A DNA stretch of 64,000 nucleotides from Puia dinghuensis (GCF_014642875.1 NZ_BMJC01000007.1:62001-126000); one strand, 5' to 3'; shown: positions 49,408 to 58,847, counted from the stretch's first letter. The notes: a model not told the origin generated them from the sequence alone. Translations and numbers: made by a program.

Positions 49408-52400
49408 ATGACGAAAATATTGACACTTTGTGTGTTGCTCTTCTGCTGTGAACTGTGTGCCGGTCAAAAAGGTTCGACCGGAGGCGAGTCTTACTTACAG
49501 ATGATCGTCAGGAAGATGGATAAGCGAGGGTACAAAGTGGTCTCTCTTTCCCGGCTGTTGGCCGAATTTCCCACTCCAGACGAGCCAATAAACTTCGATG
49601 CGCCGTTGGAGCAGTTGTTACCGAAATTGGTGGCTGGAACGAAAATCAACTGCAGTGTCGTTGGTCAAACTATTCTCTTTAATCTTGCGGATACGACCAA
49701 GGGTTCTTCCATTTTTAAGGATCTGCTGGGAAAGGTAACAGGCAAAAACAACGAGCCGCTCGTGGGTGTGACCCTGACAATACTCGGGTCGAATGGCTAC
49801 GCTTATACGAACGCAAGCGGGAGTTTTCGTCTGGCGGTGCGGAGTTTTGTTACCCGTGTCATTGTGAGCCATGTCGGCTATGCTACCGATACGCTGAACC
49901 TTTCCAATAAAATAGAACAGTCCATCGAAATGACCCCGGCGCCACAGGGCCTGGATCAGGCGGTGGTGGTGGCCTATGGTCAGACCTCGCCGCGGACGAA
50001 TACCGGCTCCGTCTATGTCGTCAGTGGCGTCGATGCCGGGCGGGAACCGAGCGGCAATCTGCTGGATGGACTGGAAGCCCGGGTGCCGGGATTATCGATC
50101 AGCCAGGTGAATGGCGTGGCGGGCAGCGAGCGAAAAGTCCTGTTGGGTGGCCAGCATTCTATCCAGCAGCTGAACCAACCCCTCTATGTAATCGATGGAG
50201 TGCCCTTGGGTGCGAGCGGCATCTGGAACAGCATTGGCACCGGGTCGGCGCAAGGGCCGGGTGGCGTCAATCCCCTCAACTTTCTCTCGCCGGAGAATAT
50301 CGCCAGCATCACCGTATTAAAGGACGCGGCCGCAACGGCCATCTATGGCAACAGGGCGTCAAACGGCGTCATCCTTATCACGACACGAACGGGTGAGGCG
50401 GGTCCCCTGCGACTATCAGCCAACGTCAATGACGGTTTTGGAAAGGTGGTGAAGACCAGTCCGCTGCTGTCGACGGCGCAATTCCTGCAGCTGCGGGAGG
50501 AAGCGGTGCGTAACGATGGGCTGACCGTAGACAGCAGCCACGTACCGGAAGCTTTTGGGGTCAACGGATGGAATAGTACCGGCCAAACCAATTTTCAGCA
50601 TACGACGATAGGGGGCCAGGCGTTTGTCTGGAATGCCGGCCTCCAGGCTAGTGGGGGCAGTACAGGGAATACTTTTTTTTTGTCGGGCCAGCTGCACCGG
50701 GAGTCGACCGTATTCCCCGGCGCCTCATTCGACCAGCGGGTGTCGGTGTACAGCCATCTGCGCAGCCAGACGCCTGATGGAAAGTGGCAACTCCATTTCT
50801 CCGGGATGTATAGTTCGGAAACCGATCATCTGCCCGTTGCAGACTATACCGCCTACGAACTGCTGGCGCCAAACGCCCCGGCTTTTACCAAGGTTGCGGG
50901 CCAGTACCCATGGGGAACACCGCCCTTGTCGTTTGTTAATATCCTGGCCCTGGCCAACAATGATTATACCGGAAGTATCAGCACCCTCTTTGGTCATCTC
51001 CAGGTGCAATTCCGGCCGAACAAGCATTTCTCGCTGGAGGAAAGCGTTGGATTCGACGGCGTGCTCACGAATGAGCAGGCCTACCAGCGCATCGCGGGGC
51101 AGGATCCGGCGTTTGGCCCTACCGGGCAGCTGACCGTCAATAATAACAAATATTCCCAGCTGCTAACGGAAACCATCGGCCGCTGGAAGGGAAAGCTGGG
51201 GCCGGGATGGTTCGAGGGGCTGTTGGGCGGCAGCTGGCAGCAGCGGACAACGGACTATTCCTCCCTGCAGACGAGCGGCTATCCCAATGACCTCTCGCTG
51301 AATGCGGGCATCGGTGCGACGCAATTCCTCCAGGCAGACAGCAGCGCGCCCTATCGGTATGCCGAGCTGTTTGGCCGTATCCATTACGATGTGGCGCGGA
51401 AGTACTTGCTCGACGCCTCTTTCCGGCGGGTCAACAGCAGCCGGCTTGGGCCGAAGACGCCCATCGGGAATTTCTGGGCCGTGGGCGGCGCCTGGGTCTT
51501 TAGTGAGGAGCCCTTCCTCGCCGACAACCGGGTCCTTAGCTTTGGGAAGCTGCGGGGCAGTTTCGGCACGACGGGCAACGAACCGCTTTATGAGAATCAA
51601 TTTGCCGAAGTATATGGTGCAACGGCGCCATCGCGGGGCTACCAGAGGCAGCAAGGCGTGCAGCCGGTGACAGTAGCGAATCCCTACCTGAACTGGGAGC
51701 AGAACTACCGGGAGGAAGTGGCGCTGGAGCTGGGGTTTCTCAACAACCGGCTGTTGTTCTCGGCTGCCGCCGCCCGCAGCTGGACGACCAATCAGCTGAT
51801 CATTTCCACCGCGGGGCCGGTGGCGGGTCTGCCCGGCTTTCTTGGCAACCAGCCCGGCATCGATGTCGAGAACAAGGCCCTGGAATTCGAGCTGCAGGCA
51901 GATCGGATCGCGGTTGGGCCATTGCGATGGTCTTCCTCATTCAACCTCACCGTGCCGCGCAATGTGCTGGTGCGATGGCCGGGGCTTGCCCGTTCGAACT
52001 ATGCTTCTACTTATGTCGAAGGGCATTCGCTCAGCGTGTCACCGGGTTTTCACTGGACGGGTGTGGATGCCAAGAGCGGACTGTATACCTTCCAAACCAA
52101 TAATGCCAATGGAATACCCGGGCCAGGCGACCTGAGGCCCGATGCGGGGTTCGACCCGCAATACTATGCCGGTTGGGATCAGAAATTCCGGCTGGGGAAT
52201 TGGGAGCTCGACCTGCTTTTTGACTGGCGGCGACAGCGGGGGGTGAACCCACTGGTTATACTCGCGCGGCAGAACCCTCCGGGGGCGCAGGGGGGGCAAC
52301 AGCTAAGCAATGGTCCGGTGGAGTGGCTGAACCATTGGCGGAGTAGCAACGATGTTTCCAAACAGCAGCTGCTGACGTCGGGCGGCTCGCCTGTTGCGCT

Positions 52401-52659
52401 CGCTCATTTGAAAGCCTGGCTGCAATCGGATGCCTATAGCATCGACGCCTCTTATATCCGGTTGCGTAGCGCCGGCTTCAGCTGGTATTTCCCGGAGAAG
52501 CTAAAGACCCGGCTGAGGATACAGGGAGGCCGGGTGTACATCCGAGGGCAGAACCTATGGACGTATACCCGGTTTCCGGTTACCGATCCGGAAACGCAGG
52601 ACCCAACGGTTCTGCCGCCGCTGAGAATGGTGGTGGCAGGGCTGCATCTTTCTTTTTAA
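49408..52659 (+). CDS. SusC/RagA-type TonB-dependent receptor with STN domain
   Basis: The 1083-aa protein has a signal peptide (ending C-A-G-Q-K), an STN-like part (about 35-95), a carboxypeptidase-regulatory-like domain (about 108-180), a plug with NTGSVYVVSGVDAGREPSGN and VLKDAAATAIYGNRASNGVILIT, and a beta barrel to the end. The plug motif reads GNRASNG. It pairs with the SusD gene 9 bp downstream. Its signalling partner should be the FecR at 47952. The substrate is unknown. Confidence 0.93.
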   Translation: MTKILTLCVLLFCCELCAGQKGSTGGESYLQMIVRKMDKRGYKVVSLSRLLAEFPTPDEPINFDAPLEQLLPKLVAGTKINCSVVGQTILFNLADTTKGSSIFKDLLGKVTGKNNEPLVGVTLTILGSNGYAYTNASGSFRLAVRSFVTRVIVSHVGYATDTLNLSNKIEQSIEMTPAPQGLDQAVVVAYGQTSPRTNTGSVYVVSGVDAGREPSGNLLDGLEARVPGLSISQVNGVAGSERKVLLGGQHSIQQLNQPLYVIDGVPLGASGIWNSIGTGSAQGPGGVNPLNFLSPENIASITVLKDAAATAIYGNRASNGVILITTRTGEAGPLRLSANVNDGFGKVVKTSPLLSTAQFLQLREEAVRNDGLTVDSSHVPEAFGVNGWNSTGQTNFQHTTIGGQAFVWNAGLQASGGSTGNTFFLSGQLHRESTVFPGASFDQRVSVYSHLRSQTPDGKWQLHFSGMYSSETDHLPVADYTAYELLAPNAPAFTKVAGQYPWGTPPLSFVNILALANNDYTGSISTLFGHLQVQFRPNKHFSLEESVGFDGVLTNEQAYQRIAGQDPAFGPTGQLTVNNNKYSQLLTETIGRWKGKLGPGWFEGLLGGSWQQRTTDYSSLQTSGYPNDLSLNAGIGATQFLQADSSAPYRYAELFGRIHYDVARKYLLDASFRRVNSSRLGPKTPIGNFWAVGGAWVFSEEPFLADNRVLSFGKLRGSFGTTGNEPLYENQFAEVYGATAPSRGYQRQQGVQPVTVANPYLNWEQNYREEVALELGFLNNRLLFSAAAARSWTTNQLIISTAGPVAGLPGFLGNQPGIDVENKALEFELQADRIAVGPLRWSSSFNLTVPRNVLVRWPGLARSNYASTYVEGHSLSVSPGFHWTGVDAKSGLYTFQTNNANGIPGPGDLRPDAGFDPQYYAGWDQKFRLGNWELDLLFDWRRQRGVNPLVILARQNPPGAQGGQQLSNGPVEWLNHWRSSNDVSKQQLLTSGGSPVALAHLKAWLQSDAYSIDASYIRLRSAGFSWYFPEKLKTRLRIQGGRVYIRGQNLWTYTRFPVTDPETQDPTVLPPLRMVVAGLHLSF

Positions 52660-52668
52660 AAAATAAAA

Positions 52669-54039
52669 ATGACTATGCGCGGACTTGTCAAAACGCTACT
52701 TTGGGCCATGATGGTCACGCTTCCTTTCCTGGCCTGCAAACGATTGGTCGACACGCCGACACCTCAGAACCGGCAGACGGCCGATCGGGTCTTTTCCAAT
52801 GACGCGGGTGCGCAGGAGGCGATGACTGGTTGTTACATCGATATGATGAATACGGTTCGTTCGCTGATGAATGGCGGCATCTCGCTGGATGCCGGATTGA
52901 CCAGTGACGAGCTGAAATGCCTGTCCCCTGCGTTGCCCGAGGACAGTTTTTACCTGGATTCCTTGACACCGGGTAATCTCGTCTGTACAGACCTGTTCTC
53001 GACTGCCTATAATCTGATCTATGATTGGAATTCGGTGCTGGCGGGGTTGAGCACTTCGACGGGAGTCTCTGCACCGGTGAAGGCTGCATTGCAGGGTGAG
53101 GCGACCTTCAACCGGGCGGTGCTCTACTTCTACCTGGTGAACCTGTATGGGGATGTACCGTTGGCGTTGGGGACGGATTATGCGGTGAATCAAAAATTAC
53201 CGCGGATGGCGGTGAACAGTGTATACCTGCAGGTGGTGAGCGATCTGGAGGAGGCGATAGCCCGCTTGCCGCCGGACTACCCTGGTGATGGGGAGCGGTC
53301 GCGGCCCAACCAGGTAGCCGCGCGGGCATTGTTGGCGCGGGTGTGGCTATATGAAGGCCAGTGGGCGGCGGCAGAAAGTATGGCCACCCAGGTGATCGCT
53401 GATGGCCGTTACCAGCTGGTGGCAAACCCGGATAGTGTCTTTCTTGCGGGGAGTCGTGAGGCCATCTGGCAATTGCAGCCGGTGCATGGCAGGATGGCTA
53501 CAGCGGACGCGGGCGCCTTTCTCCGGCTGCTGGCAGGGAAGCCGAATTTTGTTTTGACGCAGCAACTATCGGCCAGTTTTGAAACGGGTGATCTGCGGAA
53601 GGTGCATTGGACGAAGAACAGCCTTTATGGGGCTTATCCGTATAAGTACAAGCAGATCGCTGCTTCCGGCGTGCCGCCGGAATATGAGATGGTGTTGCGG
53701 CTGGCCGAGCAATACCTCATCCGTGCCGAGGCGCGGGCACAGGAAGGGGATGTCGCCGGCGCGATGGCCGATCTGAATATTGTCCGGGCGCGGTCGGGTC
53801 TTGCTGCCACGACGGCGACGGGGCAGGCGGGGGTATTGGCTGCCATCCTGCACGAACGGCGCGTCGAGCTGTTTACCGAATGGGGGCATCGCTGGCTTGA
53901 CCTCAAGCGTCTCGGGCAGGCCGATGCGGTGCTGAGCATAGAAAAAAACCCGGGCTGGCAGGCGAAGGATACGCTGTATCCTATCCCTGCGACGCAGTTG
54001 CTTGCCAGCCCGGGGATGCAGCAGAACCCGGGATATTAG
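52669..54039 (+). CDS. SusD/RagB-type surface lipoprotein
   Basis: The 456-aa lipoprotein has a lipobox (VTLPFLAC) and the SusD pattern: DRVFSNDAGAQEAMTGCYIDMM, then AALQGEATFNRAVLYFYLVNLYGDVPL and ERRVELFTEWGHRWLDLKRLG. It is close in layout to the SusD at 45212, as if the two loci arose by duplication. Its stop is 6 bp from the stop of the convergent small exported gene. A start at 52675 is possible. Confidence 0.93.
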   Translation: MTMRGLVKTLLWAMMVTLPFLACKRLVDTPTPQNRQTADRVFSNDAGAQEAMTGCYIDMMNTVRSLMNGGISLDAGLTSDELKCLSPALPEDSFYLDSLTPGNLVCTDLFSTAYNLIYDWNSVLAGLSTSTGVSAPVKAALQGEATFNRAVLYFYLVNLYGDVPLALGTDYAVNQKLPRMAVNSVYLQVVSDLEEAIARLPPDYPGDGERSRPNQVAARALLARVWLYEGQWAAAESMATQVIADGRYQLVANPDSVFLAGSREAIWQLQPVHGRMATADAGAFLRLLAGKPNFVLTQQLSASFETGDLRKVHWTKNSLYGAYPYKYKQIAASGVPPEYEMVLRLAEQYLIRAEARAQEGDVAGAMADLNIVRARSGLAATTATGQAGVLAAILHERRVELFTEWGHRWLDLKRLGQADAVLSIEKNPGWQAKDTLYPIPATQLLASPGMQQNPGY

Positions 54040-54045
54040 ACGCAC

Positions 54046-54450
54046 CTAATGTGCATACAGATAGACGGCAGGATAGGCCGAATGTGGATAGTTATCGTTG
54101 AGATAGCCGCATACGATGAGGGTGCCGTTCATGGGATTCTGGTCGATGATCATGCCACCGAGGGCGACCCACCATTCGAAGCATTCGTCGCCGATAGAGA
54201 GCTCGTCATTGTAAACATCCTCAGGCTCGAGGTACCAATAATAGAGCATGTTGGAGTGGGAGGCGGCCCTTGTGGTGGAGGGGGAGAGGGGTGGATGTAC
54301 CGACGATGGCAGGAGCAGCGGCGGATGGAAGGCGGGTGCTGGTTTAGCGGGCCCACCGGGCTTAACAGGGGTGGAGGCGATGGCGAAGCTGCAAACAAAG
54401 AGCATTACGGCCAGCGAAAGCGCCGGCAGGCAAATGGATAAGCGTTTCAT
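54046..54450 (-). CDS. Small exported protein, paralogue of the one at 46603
   Basis: The 134-aa product has a signal peptide (LSICLPALSLAVMLFVCSFAIA), a Pro-rich spacer (PGGPAKPAPAFHPPLLLP) and the core seen in the paralogue: YYWYLEPEDVYND, E, GGMIIDQNPMNGTLIVCGYL and YPHSAYPAVYLYAH. The spacer differs between the two; the core is kept. It is convergent with SusD, 6 bp between stops. Its function is unknown; a binding role at the cell surface, tied to the neighbouring Sus pair, fits the gene order. The ATG at 54450 is chosen because the leader hairpin precedes it. Confidence 0.7.
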   Translation of the reverse strand: MKRLSICLPALSLAVMLFVCSFAIASTPVKPGGPAKPAPAFHPPLLLPSSVHPPLSPSTTRAASHSNMLYYWYLEPEDVYNDELSIGDECFEWWVALGGMIIDQNPMNGTLIVCGYLNDNYPHSAYPAVYLYAH

Positions 54451-54457
54451 GGCTTGT

Positions 54458-54482
54458 GCCGCTTTTATGAACAAAAAGCGGC
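54458..54482 (-). promoter_or_regulatory. Leader hairpin before the small exported gene, second copy
   Basis: A perfect 9-bp stem (GCCGCTTTT / AAAAGCGGC) with a 7-nt loop begins 8 bp before the ATG. It is followed upstream by AAACTTAAGGTTTAATAA (54485-54502), identical in sequence to the block at 46967-46984. Confidence 0.7.
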
Positions 54483-54689
54483 AAAAACTTAAGGTTTAAT
54501 AAATCGAGATACCTGTTGACGGAGGGTGCGGAAATAGTGCTGTCTGGAGGTAAGTAGATTTATATAGGGTTTATACGGGTTATCCCGGGGTGTCCATAAA
54601 TGTAAGCAGGGCTTATGCAGGCTGACTGCATAAGGACGATTTTGCCTTTTTGGAGTCCCAAAAAGGCTGCAAAAACAATTCTATTTTTC

Positions 54690-55064
54690 ATGATCGAATA
54701 TGCAATAGGTGATCTATTGGCCGCCGATGTGCAGGCATTGGTGAAGGAAGGAGGAGGTGTGCCGGGCAAGATGATGGTCACCTGGGACAGTTCGCAGGAA
54801 GGGGAGAAGATGATCGTGCATTTCCCGACGAAGACGCACTTTTCGCGGAAGTCGCAATATAGTTATATCGAGGAAGGACTGAAAGACCTGGTGCGGGTGA
54901 TAGGCGCCTGGCGTATAGCCAGCATCGCGTTGCCGCCGCTGGGCTGCGGAAATGGAGGATTGCAATGGGCGCAGGTGAGGCCCTTGATCGAGCAATACCT
55001 GGGGGATAGCCCCGCGCGAGTGGTGGTTTTTGAACCGAATGGAGAGGCGAAGACCGGAATTTGA
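54690..55064 (+). CDS. Macro-domain protein with an internal deletion (DarG-like)
   Basis: The 124-aa protein opens as macro domains of the DarG/YmdB group do (MIEYAIGDLLAADVQALV) and closes with their typical segments: IVHFPTKTHFSRKSQYSYIEEG and SIALPPLGCGNGGLQWAQVRPLIE. Between these the usual block of about 35-40 residues, with the N-T-V-N and G-V-M-G-K-G motifs that bind ADP-ribose, is missing; only KEGGGVPGKM remains. Full domains are about 150 residues. So the fold may survive but the activity is doubtful. The start is an ATG at 54690; an earlier in-frame start at 54615 is unlikely. No toxin partner (DarT-like) is next to it. Confidence 0.75.
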   Translation: MIEYAIGDLLAADVQALVKEGGGVPGKMMVTWDSSQEGEKMIVHFPTKTHFSRKSQYSYIEEGLKDLVRVIGAWRIASIALPPLGCGNGGLQWAQVRPLIEQYLGDSPARVVVFEPNGEAKTGI

Positions 55065-55133
55065 CAGGCCCCTGCTTTGGCGTTGCGGGGTGGAATGTTA
55101 TCTTCCTTATTTAAACCTTTATCGCTATTCTCT

Positions 55134-56825
55134 ATGCCTTCTCCAACCCATACTTTTGACGCCATTGTTGTAGGAAGCGGTATCAGCGGGGGCTGGGCCG
55201 CCAAGGAATTGTGCGAAGCCGGCCTGAAAACGCTGCTCATCGAAAGAGGCCGCAATGTTGTCCATCTGAAAGATTATCCCACCGCTAATTGGGGACCCTG
55301 GGATGCGCCACACCGGGGTGAGATGCCGCTGGCAGACCGGCAGCAAAATCCCCTTGCCAACGCCTGCAGCTATTATGGCGAGGAGACGGCGCATTTCTTT
55401 GTCAAGGACGCCGAGCATCCCTATATCCAGGAAAAGCCTTTTGGGTGGATCCGCGGTTACCAGGTGGGCGGGAAGTCGCTGATCTGGAACCGGCAGACCC
55501 AGCGGTTTAGTGATTTCGAGTTCACCGCGCCTGCCCGCTATGGATTTGCGGTGGACTGGCCGATAAGATATGCCGACCTCGCGCCGTGGTATTCACATGT
55601 CGAGAAATTCATCGGAGTCAGCGCCAACAAGGATGGATTGCCCCAGTTACCTGATGGGGAATTCCTGCCGCCGTGGGAGATGAATTGCGTGGAAAAGGAG
55701 ATGCAGCGGCGCATCATGGCCCGCTGGCCCGAGCGCCCGGTGATCATTGGCCGTTGCGCCCATATTACCCAGCCTCAGCCGGTGCATCTCCAGCAGGGAA
55801 GGGGACAATGCCAGGCCCGCAACAGGTGCAACCGGGGCTGTCCTTTCGGGGGGTATTTCAGCAGCAATGCCAGCACGATACCCTGGGCGCAAAAGACGGG
55901 TAACCTGACGTTGCTGACCGACACCGTCGTGCATTCCCTTATCTATGACGGGGAAGAAGGGCGCGCCACCGGGGTGCGGGTCATCGACGCGCATACACAT
56001 CAGGCTTCTGAATACTATTCCCGCATCATCTTTGTAAATGCCTCCGCCCTCAATACCCTGCTTATTATGCTGAACTCGACGTCGGGTAGGTTCCCCAATG
56101 GATTTGGGAATGACAATGGGCTGCTGGGCAAATATATCTCATGGACCAACTACCGGGGCGGGGTCTCGGGCAGTTATGAAGGATTTGACGACAAGTATTA
56201 TTCCGGGCGCCGGCCGACGATGGTGATCATCCCTAATTTTCGCAACCTGGCCAAACAGGACACCAACTTTCTCGGGGGGTATCTTACCCGCATCTTCACC
56301 GGCCGGCAGAGGGGTATTCATAGTACCGTTGACGTAGGTCCCCAATATAAAGATGATCTCAGTGTAGCGGGCCCCTGGTATGTTACCATGAGTATGCAAG
56401 GCGAGGTCATTCCCAAGGAGTCGAATTATGTTTACCTGAGTTCCGACGAAAAAGATCCCTTTGGTATTCCCCAGCTCGTCACCTCGTGTGACTATGATGA
56501 GAATGATGATAACCTGGTAGATGACTTCCTGCAGCAGGCCTCGGAGATGATGGATGCTGCCGGGGCGAAGAATATCGGTACCGGCGACAATCATATGACC
56601 CCTGGCTTAGACATCCATGAAATGGGCGGGATGCGGATGGGTAAGGACCCCAAGACTTCCCTGCTGAATGCCTGGAACCAGGTGCATGGTTGTGACAATG
56701 TATTCGTGACGGATGGCGCTTGTATGACGTCTACGGGCACACAGAATCCATCGCTAACCTATATGGCACTGACGGCACGGGCGGTTAACCATGCGGTGGA
56801 GGAGTTGAAGAAGGGGAATCTATAA
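55134..56825 (+). CDS. GMC-family FAD-dependent oxidoreductase
   Basis: The 563-aa protein has the FAD-binding G-x-G-x-x-G near the N-terminus (IVVGSGISGGWAAKEL), the GMC part VGGKSLIWNRQTQRFS, a Cys-rich loop (CQARNRCNRGCPFGG) and the catalytic region HEMGGMRMG near 500. The C-terminus has TGTQNPSLTYMALTARAV. It resembles the large subunit of Bacteroidota gluconate/sugar dehydrogenases that oxidise sugar alcohols. No signal peptide is seen and no small subunit is adjacent. ATG 55134 is chosen; an earlier ORF start at 55077 lacks support. Confidence 0.88.
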   Translation: MPSPTHTFDAIVVGSGISGGWAAKELCEAGLKTLLIERGRNVVHLKDYPTANWGPWDAPHRGEMPLADRQQNPLANACSYYGEETAHFFVKDAEHPYIQEKPFGWIRGYQVGGKSLIWNRQTQRFSDFEFTAPARYGFAVDWPIRYADLAPWYSHVEKFIGVSANKDGLPQLPDGEFLPPWEMNCVEKEMQRRIMARWPERPVIIGRCAHITQPQPVHLQQGRGQCQARNRCNRGCPFGGYFSSNASTIPWAQKTGNLTLLTDTVVHSLIYDGEEGRATGVRVIDAHTHQASEYYSRIIFVNASALNTLLIMLNSTSGRFPNGFGNDNGLLGKYISWTNYRGGVSGSYEGFDDKYYSGRRPTMVIIPNFRNLAKQDTNFLGGYLTRIFTGRQRGIHSTVDVGPQYKDDLSVAGPWYVTMSMQGEVIPKESNYVYLSSDEKDPFGIPQLVTSCDYDENDDNLVDDFLQQASEMMDAAGAKNIGTGDNHMTPGLDIHEMGGMRMGKDPKTSLLNAWNQVHGCDNVFVTDGACMTSTGTQNPSLTYMALTARAVNHAVEELKKGNL

Positions 56826-56830
56826 GCCTG

Positions 56831-58096
56831 TCAGGGCATTACGGTAAGTTGCTTTCCTTCCAGCTTAAAGTGTACATGATCGGTTTCGAGCGCCTTGAGG
56901 ATGATCGAGAGGGGCATATTGCGTTCTATGCGGCCCATGAATTCCTGGTCGGGCGGGATGCTGCCCTGGTAGCTGACGGTGACATCGTACCAGCGGGCTA
57001 ATTGCCGCATGGTAGTTTCGAGGTTGGCGTGGTCGAAGTTGAAATAGCCATTCTTCCAGGCAGTGATCACCGCGACATCGACGTGCTTCAATGTGTGGAG
57101 GTTGCCGTGGGTGTCAAGGACAGACTGTTCTTCTGGTTTCAGCAGGGCGCTTTTGTCACCGCTGGAATAGCGGATGCTGCCTTCGACGAGGGTGCTGCGG
57201 ACGGCATTCTCGTCGCTATAGGCCATTATGTTGAAGGAGGTACCGAGGACGTCGATGGTGGAAGGGGCGGCGGTGGGGCCGCCGGTGATGCGGACGCGGA
57301 AAGGATGGGCTGCATCCTTTGCCACTTCGAAATAGGCTTCGCCGGTGAGCTCCACCTCGCGCGTTGCGCCGGTGAAGGCGACGGGATAGCGGAGGGACGA
57401 TGCGTTGTTGAGCCAGGCCTTCGATCCGTCGGGCAGGGCCAGGGAGAACTGGCCGGCGCGGGGCGTGGTGAGAACGTTATAGACCATGGCCGCGGTGGTG
57501 GAGCCGGCAGAAGATTTATTATAGGCTAGTTGGCCGTCGGCCAATTTGGAGACGTTGGTATTGCCCTGGCTGGCGATGAGGCCGTTGGCACTGGAGTCGA
57601 GGTTGATGGTACGGCCGTCGGCGAGGGTGAGGGTGGCGCGGTTGCCGCCGGGAGCCACGTCAGTGGCGTTGGTCGTCCGGGCGATGGGCGCTGTCGAGGC
57701 CGGTGCAGGGTTGCTGCGGTGGAAGGCCCAGTAAGCGCCCGCGGTGGCGAGGAGGAGGGAGGCAGCGACGGCATAACGACGCCAAAACGATGCAATGCGG
57801 TTCTGATGGGCGTGCAAAGGGATGGCCACGGAGGCATCGGGCGCGTCGTCGCGCCAGTAGCCGTCCTCTTGTACGCGGGCGACGAGTTTTTCCCAGATGC
57901 GGGCGTGCGGGATCTCTTCCATATGCACCAGATTGGCTTTGGTCGAACGGGGTTCATTTTTCAGCTCTTCCAGCATCTCGCTACGGCCCTTGCCCTGATT
58001 GATCCAGGAGTGAAGGGCAGTAGTCTCCTCGGGCGACAGCGGTTCTTCGCGCAAATACTTCGTGACAATAGGATCGATTTCCATTGGTTGCTCCAT
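56831..58096 (-). CDS. FecR-family anti-sigma factor
   Basis: The 421-aa protein has an N-terminal part that begins PIVTKYLREEPLSPEETTAL, a transmembrane helix (about 107-123, AVAASLLLATAGAYWAF) and a FecR domain with AWLNNASSLRYPVAFTG and LTGEAYFEVAKDAAHPFRV. A DUF4974 domain (WKNGYFNFDHANLETTMRQLARWYDV) follows. It ends 5 bp from the stop of the convergent GMC gene. The sigma gene is 124 bp upstream. Probable receptor: the SusC at 60946, on the other strand. Starts at 58111 or 58084 are possible. Confidence 0.9.
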   Translation of the reverse strand: MEQPMEIDPIVTKYLREEPLSPEETTALHSWINQGKGRSEMLEELKNEPRSTKANLVHMEEIPHARIWEKLVARVQEDGYWRDDAPDASVAIPLHAHQNRIASFWRRYAVAASLLLATAGAYWAFHRSNPAPASTAPIARTTNATDVAPGGNRATLTLADGRTINLDSSANGLIASQGNTNVSKLADGQLAYNKSSAGSTTAAMVYNVLTTPRAGQFSLALPDGSKAWLNNASSLRYPVAFTGATREVELTGEAYFEVAKDAAHPFRVRITGGPTAAPSTIDVLGTSFNIMAYSDENAVRSTLVEGSIRYSSGDKSALLKPEEQSVLDTHGNLHTLKHVDVAVITAWKNGYFNFDHANLETTMRQLARWYDVTVSYQGSIPPDQEFMGRIERNMPLSIILKALETDHVHFKLEGKQLTVMP

Positions 58097-58220
58097 AGCA
58101 GGCACATTCATTGTTTTTAGGCGCTCGGTCTATCCGGCGGTTTGGTAATTCAGGGCTCCAGGAAAGTACACGGATTGGTTGTTGCTTTAACCAACTCACC
58201 AGGTTAAGATTTCATTAATT

Positions 58221-58847
58221 TTATTTCAATAGGAGGAAGGCGGCGGCTATGGCAAATGTCGGGACTCCTTCGAGGAGCCATTTGATGCGGAGGCCGCTGC
58301 GCCGGAGGGCGTCGAGGGCCTTTGTTTTATGGTTAAGGCAGGTTTGCGGGCTGATGCCCATGATCTCGGCTATTTCGGGAGTGCTTTTTTGTTCGAAGAA
58401 ATAGAGTCGTAGGATGGTGCGGCGCTGGGGCGGCAGCTTTTCTATCTCTTTCTGGATGTCCTGCAGGAGGATGGTGCGGACGCGTTCGGTCTCGATATGT
58501 TCTTCGATGCCGGTGTCGAGGTAAGCAAGGTCGTACTGGTTCTCGCGCTGTTTTGCTTTGATGCGGAGGTAGTCGATGGATTCGTTGCGGACGATGACGT
58601 AGAGCCAGCGTTTTACGTGGTCGTAGGACTTCATCGCGGCGCGCTGGTTGAAGAGCTTGTAGAAGGCATTGGCCACGATGTCTTCGGCATCCGGCTCGGA
58701 GTGGATGATATTCTCTACGAAGTACGTGAGGGGGCGCACCATGAAATCGTAGATGACGCGGAAGGCTTCTTTGTTGCCTTCGCGAAATGCGATCATGATG
58801 GCCTCTTCGTTGCCTCTGAGCGGTCGTTCTGGTTTTATTGCCTGCAT
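58221..58847 (-). CDS. ECF sigma factor with hydrophobic C-terminus
   Basis: The 208-aa protein has region 2 (FVENIIHSEPDAEDIVANAFYKL) and region 4 (RRTILRLYFFEQKSTPEIAEIMGISPQTCLNH). The tail after the DNA-binding helix (GVPTFAIAAAFLLLK) is hydrophobic, as in two of the other three sigma factors here. The ATG at 58847 is chosen over an upstream TTG. It heads the pair with the FecR at 56831. Divergent placement to the phosphodiesterase and SusC genes suggests that they share control. Confidence 0.88.
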   Translation of the reverse strand: MQAIKPERPLRGNEEAIMIAFREGNKEAFRVIYDFMVRPLTYFVENIIHSEPDAEDIVANAFYKLFNQRAAMKSYDHVKRWLYVIVRNESIDYLRIKAKQRENQYDLAYLDTGIEEHIETERVRTILLQDIQKEIEKLPPQRRTILRLYFFEQKSTPEIAEIMGISPQTCLNHKTKALDALRRSGLRIKWLLEGVPTFAIAAAFLLLK

